DNA from: DATLYB01 sp964502525
GTDB taxonomy: Bacteria > Bacteroidota > Bacteroidia > Chitinophagales > CAIOSU01
NCBI GenBank assembly: GCA_964502525.1
Contig: CAZCXH010000078.1
Coordinates: forward strand, 1-21,186
Reading direction: 5' to 3'
Length of the DNA: 21,186 bases
A program made the translations under genes and the position numbers. Positions 1 through 6,287 of the stretch are shown here, one piece after another (positions within the stretch are counted from its first letter, which is position 1; the number at the start of each line of letters is the position of its first letter). The notes under the pieces are model-generated. The model made no database searches. It was given only the letters and a program-made list of their open reading frames with translations, and was not told the DNA's origin.

Positions 1-37
1 CATTCCATTTCTTATTCAGATTATGATATTTTGTGAA

Positions 38-57
38 TTTAAACAGCTTCTAAGAGA
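38..57. repeat. End of a second MITE-like element copy
   Basis: The stretch TTTAAACAGCTTCTAAGAGA closely matches the right terminal inverted repeat of the small element at 869-1029 (1012-1029, TTTAAACAACCTCTAAGG). The 40 bases before it are AT-rich and start with CATTC, as does the stretch before the full copy's right end. I read this as the right end of a second element whose left part lies before the window. The match is short, so this is tentative. Confidence 0.4.
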
Positions 58-92
58 ATGCCACTATTTTCCGGAGACTTTTGATTGATTAC

Positions 93-132
93 AATTTCAC
101 CTCCCTCGTAAAATCCACGCGGTTACTTGTAT
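93..132. repeat. Degenerate direct repeat, left copy
   Basis: About 40 bases here match 782-819, including TTTCACCTCCC, AAAATCCAC and GTTACTTGTAT, with a few indels. The two copies bracket the DUF4160/DUF2442 gene pair in the same orientation. The right copy reads on the minus strand as a plausible protein C-terminus; the left copy is frame-disrupted. It may be the remnant of a duplicated gene end. Confidence 0.5.
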
Positions 133-173
133 TGCAACAGCTTCACGCCCTATATTTGTACAAACCTTTTTGG

Positions 174-443
174 ATGCCTGTTATCTCCATGTTTTATGGA
201 ATTATCGTAATGATGTATTTCATGGATAACAGGAAGCATAAGTTTCCGCATATTCATGTCAAATACAATGAGTTTGAGGCGGTGTTTAAATTCCCGGAAG
301 GCAGGATGATGGAAGGGGAATTGCCGCTGTCAAAACAAAAACTCGTTGAAGCATGGATTGAAATCCATAAAGAGGAGTTGATGGCAAACTGGAAATTGGC
401 AGTGAATGGCAACACGATTTTCAAAATTGACCCGTTGAAATAA
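174..443 (+). CDS. DUF4160 domain protein
   Basis: This small protein of 89 residues opens with MPVISMFYGIIVMMYFMDN and continues with HKFPHIHVKYNEFEAVF, the pattern of the DUF4160 family. The frame stays open back to a TTG at 81, but that extension runs through a repeat (93-132) that is also found at 782-819, and the family normally begins at the MP-ISMF residues, so I start at the ATG at 174. The stop lies 7 bases before the next gene, a DUF2442 protein. The two families are often neighbours and are sometimes treated as toxin-antitoxin-like, but no biochemical function is established that I can rely on. There is no signal peptide, so the product is probably cytosolic. Confidence 0.8.
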   Translation: MPVISMFYGIIVMMYFMDNRKHKFPHIHVKYNEFEAVFKFPEGRMMEGELPLSKQKLVEAWIEIHKEELMANWKLAVNGNTIFKIDPLK

Positions 444-450
444 ATTACAG

Positions 451-747
451 ATGAACCCGAGAGTGAAACAAGTAAAACCCTTGCCTGATTATCAGTTACA
501 GTTGCTTTTCACCAACGGAGAAAGCAGAATTTTTGACGCAAAGCCGTATCTGGATAAGGGCGTTTTTAAAGAACTGAAAGATATTGCGGTCTTTAACGCA
601 GTGCGCGCTGACCTTGGCAGCATTGCGTGGAAGAGCGGACAGGACCTTTGCCCTGATACATTATACATGGATAGCATTCCTGCAAATCCGAAAAAAGCAA
701 GAGCGGTGAAAAAACAACGCAAACAATCCGCACGGTTGCGTTCGTAA
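451..747 (+). CDS. DUF2442 domain protein
   Basis: The 98-residue product contains the DUF2442 pattern: a short beta-rich N-terminus (VKPLPDYQLQLLFTNGE), a central acid-rich turn (FDAKPYLDKGVFKELKD), and the conserved WKSGQDLCPDTLYMDSI near the end. The tail is basic (KKARAVKKQRKQ). It follows the DUF4160 gene with a 7-base gap, so the two are almost certainly co-transcribed and probably translated together. DUF2442 proteins are small and cytosolic; some have been suggested as antitoxin-like or DNA-binding partners, but this is inference. The pair sits between repeats, which fits an accessory cassette. Confidence 0.85.
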   Translation: MNPRVKQVKPLPDYQLQLLFTNGESRIFDAKPYLDKGVFKELKDIAVFNAVRADLGSIAWKSGQDLCPDTLYMDSIPANPKKARAVKKQRKQSARLRS

Positions 748-781
748 AATCATTGTCCGCTTCTACTGAAGCATCACCTAC

Positions 782-819
782 ACTTTCACCTCCCGCATAA
801 AATCCACCGTTACTTGTAT
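782..819. repeat. Degenerate direct repeat, right copy
   Basis: This is the partner of 93-132. On the minus strand it reads as the end of an open frame (SDLLPFHDKDRYLYDD, then IQVTVDFMREVKV and a stop at 778-780) that is cut off upstream by the MITE-like element beginning at 869. It therefore looks like the C-terminal remnant of a lost gene. I do not recognise the family. Confidence 0.45.
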
Positions 820-868
820 ATCATCGTACAGATAGCGGTCTTTGTCGTGGAAGGGAAGGAGGTCTGAA

Positions 869-1029
869 CCTAAGAGACTGTTTAAAATTAAAAATAGAAC
901 GCAGATGACGCAGAAAAATAGGATGACCACAGATAAAACAATCAGCGATTATCTGCATAATCCGCGTCATCAGCGTTCTATTATCATTCATATATTATGA
1001 ATTAATATAAATTTAAACAACCTCTAAGG
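869..1029. mobile_element. MITE-like palindromic element
   Basis: The 161-base element has terminal inverted repeats at 869-886 and 1012-1029 (15 of 18 positions pair) and inner inverted repeats at 896-913 and 962-979 (16 of 18 pair, AGAACGCAGATGACGCAG type). It codes for nothing. The right end abuts the stop codon of the GH3 gene at 1030-1032. Inner sequences of the form AACGCAGATGACGC are widespread as intergenic palindromes in Bacteroidota and other environmental bacteria. It may also act as a transcription end for the GH3 gene, though there is no clear T-tract. Confidence 0.65.
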
Positions 1030-2562
1030 CTAAAGTTTTCGGGTGAGTAAAACCTGTTCAACGAAGCTCAATATATCTTCCACTGTTTTTCTTTCATTCG
1101 ACAGCCTCGGTACTTTATTCTGCCCACCCAATTTTCCTTTTGATTTCAACCATTTGTAAAACGTGTCTTGTGGCAAAACCCGTATAACGGGGAGTTGCAG
1201 AACGATATCTTTATAGCGTTTCGCATCGTAATCGGAATTCAATGCGCGGAGGGCTTCATCCAGCCGCAGGGTAAATTCATGCAAATCAGGTGGAGTTTTT
1301 TCAAACTCAATCAGCCATTCGTGGCTCCCTTTGTTATTTCCTTCGAGGTAAACAGGCGCAACCGTATAGTCCGAAACTAAAGCTCCCGTTTTCTGGCAGG
1401 CTTCTGCAATGGCACGGTCGGTATTGTCAACCATCACCTCTTCACCGAAGGCATTGATAAAGTGCTTCACCCTGCCCGCAACTTGAATCTTGTAAGGATG
1501 CGTGGAGGTGAAACGAACCGTATCACCGATCTGACAGCGCCATAGCCCGCTGTTGGTGGTGATTACTAAAGAATAGGTCTTGCCCTTTTCCACCATGCCC
1601 AACGGGATGACTTTTGAAGTTTGTCCATTTTCGTTCAATTCAATGAATTCATAATACACTCCATTGTCGGTGAGCAGCAGCATGTCATCCGATTGGTCTG
1701 AATCCTGGAACGCGAAAAAGCCTTCAGATGCGTTATAGGTTTCCACATAGTTCATCTCATCAGATTGAATTAATTTCCTGAACTGTTCACGGTAAGGAGT
1801 GAAACTTACTCCGCCATGGATGTACAATTCAAGATTTGGCCAGACATCCATAAGATTCTGTATTCCGGTTTCTTCCAGTATTTTTCGAATCAATAAAATG
1901 GTCCAGGTTGGCACGCCCGCCATGTGCGTTACGTTTTGCTGAATCGTGATTTCCGCCATTCGTTCCAGCTTTTCTTCCCAATCGTCCATCAGGGCGACAG
2001 ACAATTCTGGCGTTTTTATCCAATGAGCAAGCAGCGGCATGTTCTGCATCATCACTGCAGAGACATCCCCATAACGGACGTCTTCATTCAGTTGATTGAT
2101 TTGGTGGCTGCCTCCCATCAGCAAGCCTTTGCCGGAAAAGATTTTTGTTTCAGGATGGTTGTGGCAATAGACAGTCATAAGGTCGCGCCCTCCTTTGAAG
2201 TGGCAGTTACTCAAACCTTCAGAGCTAACCGGTATGAATTTGCTTCGGTCGCTTGTCGTACCGGAAGATTTGGCGAACCATCTTATTTCCGAGTGCCATA
2301 AAATATTCTGTTCACCGTTCATCATCCGGTTGATGTAAGGCTTCAGGGATTCATAGTCCTGTAATGGGACTCTTTCTGCAAATTGTCGTGAATTTTTTAT
2401 GGAAGCGAAATCATGTATTTGTCCCCATTCGGTATCGCGCGATTCCCCAATGAGGTTTCGCAGCATTTTCTCCTGTGTCTCTATCGGATAAATCGAAGCC
2501 TGCCAAATACTCTCGATTCTGTTCCGCAAAATCCAGGATACAAGACGGTTGGGCGAAAGCAT
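1030..2562 (-). CDS. GH3 family adenylate-forming enzyme
   Basis: The 510-residue product matches bacterial proteins annotated as GH3 auxin-responsive promoter family. Plant GH3 enzymes activate an acyl acid with ATP and join it to an amino acid. Visible motifs are the nucleotide-binding loop SSGTTSDRSKFIPVS (about 99-113), the YNASEGFF motif (276-283) and the GLWRCQIGDTVRF segment with the conserved Asp (347). The N-terminal helical stretch and C-terminal mobile domain are both present, and the length is normal, so the gene looks intact. It has no signal peptide and should be cytosolic. The bacterial substrate is unknown; an auxin role should not be assumed. A 40-residue lipoprotein lies 64 bases upstream on the same strand. 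The stop codon touches the MITE-like element. Confidence 0.9.
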   Translation of the reverse strand: MLSPNRLVSWILRNRIESIWQASIYPIETQEKMLRNLIGESRDTEWGQIHDFASIKNSRQFAERVPLQDYESLKPYINRMMNGEQNILWHSEIRWFAKSSGTTSDRSKFIPVSSEGLSNCHFKGGRDLMTVYCHNHPETKIFSGKGLLMGGSHQINQLNEDVRYGDVSAVMMQNMPLLAHWIKTPELSVALMDDWEEKLERMAEITIQQNVTHMAGVPTWTILLIRKILEETGIQNLMDVWPNLELYIHGGVSFTPYREQFRKLIQSDEMNYVETYNASEGFFAFQDSDQSDDMLLLTDNGVYYEFIELNENGQTSKVIPLGMVEKGKTYSLVITTNSGLWRCQIGDTVRFTSTHPYKIQVAGRVKHFINAFGEEVMVDNTDRAIAEACQKTGALVSDYTVAPVYLEGNNKGSHEWLIEFEKTPPDLHEFTLRLDEALRALNSDYDAKRYKDIVLQLPVIRVLPQDTFYKWLKSKGKLGGQNKVPRLSNERKTVEDILSFVEQVLLTRKL

Positions 2563-2626
2563 GAAAGCAATGTTTCTGTAAAAATAAAGATGTTGCTATG
2601 TCCGGGGAAACTGTAGGACGAGTTGG

Positions 2627-2749
2627 TCAAACCCGGTGTTCCTTTGACTTCACTTTGCTGAATTTCGGGCAGTCGCAGTTGGACCCCGCGCAGGAAGAGA
2701 GCAGGGAAGCTGTGGCAATAAGCAAAATGGCTATTTTGAACTTTCTCAT
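2627..2749 (-). CDS. Tiny lipoprotein with CDCPKFS motif
   Basis: A 40-residue open frame begins MRKFKIAILLIATASLLSSC: two basic residues, a hydrophobic core and a lipobox (LLSSC, lipid-bearing Cys20). The mature peptide is only about 21 residues, AGSNCDCPKFSKVKSKEHRV, with a CxC pair followed by PKFS. Similar very short lipoproteins with an NCDCPKF-type motif occur in Bacteroidota, from memory. No function is known to me. It lies 64 bases upstream of the GH3 gene on the same strand, diverging from the glycosyltransferase at 2796, so it may lead the GH3 transcript. Its short length means gene finders easily miss it. Confidence 0.65.
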   Translation of the reverse strand: MRKFKIAILLIATASLLSSCAGSNCDCPKFSKVKSKEHRV

Positions 2750-2795
2750 GGCATGAAAATCACTATAAATTTAACGTGATTTTGCGATAAAAGTT

Positions 2796-3878
2796 TTGGC
2801 TCATAAGAAAAAGATACTGATTGCGCCTCTCAATTGGGGCTTGGGGCACGCCACCCGCTGCATTCCCATCATTCAGGAAATCATTGCTCTCGGACATGAA
2901 CCAATCATCGCTTCCGATGGAAGATCATGCGATTTGCTGCATTCCGAATTTCCCGGCTTAACCATCATACGGTTGCCGGGGTATAATCCCGTTTATCCAA
3001 AGAACGGGAACATGTTTCTGAAAATGGGGCTTCAGGTTCCGAAATTTCTTCTTGCAATAGCACGGGAGCATGATCAGTTGAAAAAGATAATCCACAACTA
3101 TTCCATTGATGCCATCATCTCCGACAATCGCTATGGATTGTGGTGTAAAAAAGTAAAGTCGGTTCTGATAACGCACCAGGTGTTCATAAGAATGCCATCG
3201 GGAATGCGATGGATGCGGTTTGTCTTCAACCTTCCCAATCATTTTTTCATCAGGCAGTATCATGCTTGTTGGGTGCCCGATGAAGAAGGAGAGATGAATT
3301 TAAGCGGGGATCTTTCTCATGGTAAAATGCCTGCCAATGCCAGATACATCGGACTCCTGTCAAGATTTCAACTGAATCATGCTGAAGATAACCCAGAGCA
3401 TACCGGCTATGATTTGCTGGCTTTGCTTTCAGGACCTGAACCACAGCGAACGATTCTTGAAAAAGAGATTATAAAGCAATCAACTATTTCGAAAATCAGA
3501 ACACTGATTGTGCGGGGTGTAACTGAGGAAAATAACCGTGAAAAACTGAATGAATTTGTGGAGATGGTATCGCATCTCAAATCAGAGGCACTGGGAGAAG
3601 CGATCTCAAAAGCGAAGGCGGTGATTTGCAGAGCAGGCTATAGCAGCCTGATGGATTTAATCGCATTGCAAAAGAAAGCAATCATCATCCCCACGCCAGG
3701 ACAGACTGAGCAGGAATATCTTGCAGAAAGATGCGATGATGCTGCCTATTTTTTATCCAAGAAACAGTCGGAAATAGATCTTAACGAAGCGCTGTCGCAA
3801 TTTGAGAGTACCAAATTGCCCCGAATACCGGTAAACACCTTCAGAAAGGAACTTATTGAATTGCTTGACGCTGTTTAG
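2796..3878 (+). CDS. MurG-like GT-B glycosyltransferase
   Basis: The 360-residue protein opens with KKKILIAPLNWGLGHATR, the glycine-rich N-terminal loop of GT-B (family 28, MurG-like) glycosyltransferases. The C-terminal half has a donor-site segment, CRAGYSSLMDLIALQKKA followed by PTPGQTEQEYLAER, in the place where MurG-type enzymes bind the UDP-sugar. It belongs to a conserved Bacteroidota set often annotated only as glycosyltransferase; its sugar and acceptor are unknown. No signal or membrane span is seen, so it probably works at the inner face of the membrane. The start is TTG; an in-frame stop at 2772-2774 and no ATG in between leave no better choice. Its stop overlaps the stop of the convergent thioredoxin gene by 4 bases. 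Confidence 0.85.
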   Translation: MAHKKKILIAPLNWGLGHATRCIPIIQEIIALGHEPIIASDGRSCDLLHSEFPGLTIIRLPGYNPVYPKNGNMFLKMGLQVPKFLLAIAREHDQLKKIIHNYSIDAIISDNRYGLWCKKVKSVLITHQVFIRMPSGMRWMRFVFNLPNHFFIRQYHACWVPDEEGEMNLSGDLSHGKMPANARYIGLLSRFQLNHAEDNPEHTGYDLLALLSGPEPQRTILEKEIIKQSTISKIRTLIVRGVTEENNREKLNEFVEMVSHLKSEALGEAISKAKAVICRAGYSSLMDLIALQKKAIIIPTPGQTEQEYLAERCDDAAYFLSKKQSEIDLNEALSQFESTKLPRIPVNTFRKELIELLDAV

Positions 3879-4345
3879 TTGGTTGTCTTAAAGGCTTCCA
3901 CGGCAACCTTCCCTTCCTGGATAAATACTTCAGGAACCATGTATCCCACCTTTCTGTATTTCAGATTCCCCTGCGAATCGAGGAACAGGTAAGTCGGGTA
4001 ATGGGTAACCCTGTATTTCATCTTCAGCGCTGGACCTTCGCCCTTTTCCATGTCGAGTTTGTAATTGATGAAGCGCTCATTGTAAAACTTACCCACTTCT
4101 TCATCGGGAAACGTGTTGGCAGCCATCATCCTGCACGGACCGCACCATGCGGCAAAAGCATCCAGAAAAATCGGCTTGCCCGTTTTCTGCGATTCCTTCA
4201 GCAAATCAGCCCATGTGCCCTGGAAAAATACCATGCCTTTTTGCACGGGAGCTGCAGAAACCGGCTCAACCGTCTTTGATCCCTGGGCAAACCCGCTGGC
4301 GCCAAGAAACAGGAGCGCAGTTAAAAAAAGCATGGCATTATTCAT
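3875..4345 (-). CDS. Secreted thioredoxin-like protein (WCGPC)
   Basis: From the ATG at 4345 the protein has 156 residues with a signal peptide (MNNAMLFLTALLFLGASGFA, cleavage near residue 20), then a thioredoxin fold with WCGPC at 67-71 and the cis-proline at THYPTYLF (Pro117). The segment GKPIFLDAFAAWCGPCR resembles the thioredoxin_7/DUF255-like group of periplasmic reductases. The frame is open further upstream to 4429, but that stretch reads through murI and lacks a signal peptide. The start overlaps the murI stop by 8 bases, which suggests translational coupling. It probably reduces or isomerises disulfides in the periplasm; the target is unknown. It is the last gene of the bamA operon. 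Confidence 0.88.
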   Translation of the reverse strand: MNNAMLFLTALLFLGASGFAQGSKTVEPVSAAPVQKGMVFFQGTWADLLKESQKTGKPIFLDAFAAWCGPCRMMAANTFPDEEVGKFYNERFINYKLDMEKGEGPALKMKYRVTHYPTYLFLDSQGNLKYRKVGYMVPEVFIQEGKVAVEAFKTTN

Positions 4346-5174
4346 AAGAATACGTTTGTGACGCTTCCCACAAAGGATAGTATTCCAGAACGATTTCTTC
4401 CTTAAAGAAAAGCCTTGTTGTTTTTTCAAATGATTCAGTCAAATCAGACACGTAAAACTGGTTTTTCATTGTTTTATTGTCGCTGTGTAATTTCAACTTG
4501 TCAAGAATTGTTCCAACTTCTTTTGTTATGAAGTCAGTAGAATCAAATACCTTGACTCTTCCGTTGTAAAATTCGTCTATTTGATTCTTAATCAAAGGAT
4601 AGTGGGTGCAGGCTAATATCAACGCTTTGACCGGTTTTAGCGACACCTCATTCAGGTAGGCTTCAATCACCGTGCGGCTGATCTGGTTATTGAAAAAACC
4701 CGCTTCAATCATGGGCGCCAGCAAGGGCGTTGCAAGTGAATGAACCTTAAGGTCAGACCTCAGTTTTTTCAGCCGCTGCTCATAAATGCCCGAACTGATT
4801 GTGCGCTGCGTTCCGATGATCCCGATTTCATCCAAATTCTTCATAGCGGCAATGCCGGAAACCGCAGGGTCAACCACATTTACAAATTCCGCCTTGTCTC
4901 CATAGCTGCTCACCAGGTCTTCGTATGCCACCGATGAAGCAGTATTGCAGGCTATAACAATCAGCTTGCAATCCTTCGCTATTAAAAATTCGCTGATGCG
5001 CCTGCTGTAGTGACGGATGAGATCCTCTGATTTATCGCCATAAGGCAGGTGGGCGGTATCACCGAAGTAAATGATGTCCTCTTGCGGAAAATCCCTGATG
5101 ATGCGGCTGGCAACCGTCAGCCCGCCAATGCCCGAATCGAAGATGCCAATAGGTTTGCGGGACAGGTTTGCCAT
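4338..5174 (-). CDS. murI: Glutamate racemase
   Basis: MurI interconverts L- and D-glutamate in the cytosol and supplies D-Glu for the peptidoglycan stem peptide. The 278-residue product has the family signatures IGIFDSGIGGLTV (9-21), the DTAHLPYG loop (39-46), the first catalytic cysteine in ACNTAS (Cys76) and the second in LACTHYPLI (Cys189, with His191). Length is normal and no key residue is missing. The gene begins 6 bases after the stop of the second ompH gene and overlaps the downstream thioredoxin gene by 8 bases, so it is embedded in the bamA operon. This links peptidoglycan precursor supply with outer-membrane assembly. Confidence 0.97.
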   Translation of the reverse strand: MANLSRKPIGIFDSGIGGLTVASRIIRDFPQEDIIYFGDTAHLPYGDKSEDLIRHYSRRISEFLIAKDCKLIVIACNTASSVAYEDLVSSYGDKAEFVNVVDPAVSGIAAMKNLDEIGIIGTQRTISSGIYEQRLKKLRSDLKVHSLATPLLAPMIEAGFFNNQISRTVIEAYLNEVSLKPVKALILACTHYPLIKNQIDEFYNGRVKVFDSTDFITKEVGTILDKLKLHSDNKTMKNQFYVSDLTESFEKTTRLFFKEEIVLEYYPLWEASQTYSYE

Positions 5175-5180
5175 TATGTG

Positions 5181-5696
5181 TTATTGCGTTCCCAACTTGC
5201 TTTTAACGATCTCAGTTATATCATCACTGGCAGGGTAATGCAGCAGGTTGCTGCCCACGCTCGAATCGAATATGTAAGTGAAGCCCTTGTCTGCAGCCAC
5301 CGCTTTAATGGCGGTCATCACCTGCTCTTCAAGGGGCTTCAATAATTCCACTTGCTTCTGCGTCATCTGCTCGTCAGAGGATGCCTGCAGTTTGGTGATC
5401 CTTGTTTCGAGGTCAGTTATTTCCTTCGCCTTCACTTCCTTGATCGCGGGAAGCATATCTTTTTCCGTTTCGTAATATTCCTGCACCTTTTTTTCGTACT
5501 CTTTCTGCATGTTTACCATGGTTTCCTGCAATTGCGTTGCAAATTCCTGCAACTTCTTCTCGGCCGCTTTATATCCTTCCATTCCCTCAAGCACTTTCGT
5601 GATATTCACATGCCCCAGCTTCAGGGATTGGGCGTCTGCGTTATACCAGAAGGCAGACAGAGCAACTATAAACAATAAGTTCAAAAGATTTTTCAT
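5181..5696 (-). CDS. OmpH/Skp family periplasmic chaperone (second copy)
   Basis: The 171-residue protein has a signal peptide (MKNLLNLLFIVALSAFWYNADA, cleavage near 22/23), a short beta segment (LKLGHVNITKVLEGMEGYKAA), and a long charged helical hairpin from about 40 to 130 that would form the coiled-coil arms of Skp. The end (GFTYIFDSSVGSNLLHY) is the usual closing strand. Skp traps unfolded outer-membrane proteins in the periplasm and passes them to BamA. It lies 33 bases after the first ompH gene and 6 before murI. Tandem ompH copies after bamA are common in Bacteroidota; they may prefer different clients. Confidence 0.93.
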   Translation of the reverse strand: MKNLLNLLFIVALSAFWYNADAQSLKLGHVNITKVLEGMEGYKAAEKKLQEFATQLQETMVNMQKEYEKKVQEYYETEKDMLPAIKEVKAKEITDLETRITKLQASSDEQMTQKQVELLKPLEEQVMTAIKAVAADKGFTYIFDSSVGSNLLHYPASDDITEIVKSKLGTQ

Positions 5697-5729
5697 TATT
5701 AAAAATTTAGAGTGTAAAGATAAAAATAA

Positions 5730-6275
5730 TTATTTGGGAGAAGTAGATTTAGAGGGAGCCAGGGGGGCATAGCCCATGGCGCGAAGTATGTCATCGCTCT
5801 TATCGTACTTAGTGCTGGCATACAGCATGCTTGCACCGTTTGCCTTGTCAAAGATGAAATCATAGGCTTTTTCAGCAGCCATCTTCTGTATTTCATTATA
5901 GATTTTATCCTGAATAGGCTTTATCAGCTCCTGCTTTTTTTGAAAAAGCTCCCCTTCATATCCGAACTTCTGCTTCTGAAATTCTTTCACGTCTTTCTCC
6001 TTCTGTTCAATCTCCTGCTGTTTCCGGATTTTAACATCTTCGGGCATCAATATCTGTTCAGCCTGAAAGGCTTTGTAGAGATCGTCAATATCCTTGTACT
6101 TGCGGTCAATTTCAGCGCGCCAGTTTTCAGCGATGTCATCCAGGCTTTTTTGAGCCTGCTTGTAATCAGGAATGCTGTTGAGGATATATTCGCTGTCAAC
6201 GTAAACAAAACGTTGCGCGAATGATGCCGCTGTGAATGAAAGCACCGCTAAAAAGGAAGCAAACAATTTTGTCAT
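5730..6275 (-). CDS. OmpH/Skp family periplasmic chaperone (first copy)
   Basis: The 181-residue protein has a signal peptide (MTKLFASFLAVLSFTAASFA, cleavage before Gln21) followed by RFVYVDSEYILNSIPDYK, the opening strand of OmpH/Skp proteins. A Lys/Glu/Gln-rich coiled coil covers about 40-135, and KAYDFIFDKANGASMLY closes the body domain. A Pro/Ser-rich tail (LAPSKSTSPK) follows and is absent from the second copy. The start lies 12 bases after the bamA stop, so it shares that transcript. Its role should be to hold nascent outer-membrane proteins soluble for BamA. Confidence 0.94.
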   Translation of the reverse strand: MTKLFASFLAVLSFTAASFAQRFVYVDSEYILNSIPDYKQAQKSLDDIAENWRAEIDRKYKDIDDLYKAFQAEQILMPEDVKIRKQQEIEQKEKDVKEFQKQKFGYEGELFQKKQELIKPIQDKIYNEIQKMAAEKAYDFIFDKANGASMLYASTKYDKSDDILRAMGYAPLAPSKSTSPK

Positions 6276-6287
6276 AACTAATAATTT

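Noticed and set aside
81..173. N-terminal extension of the DUF4160 gene from a TTG
   Set aside because: It passes through a repeat found at 782-819 and lies before the family's normal start.
4113..4361. Plus-strand frames inside the thioredoxin gene
   Set aside because: Several overlapping frames mirror the minus-strand gene; the WCGPC gene explains the sequence fully.
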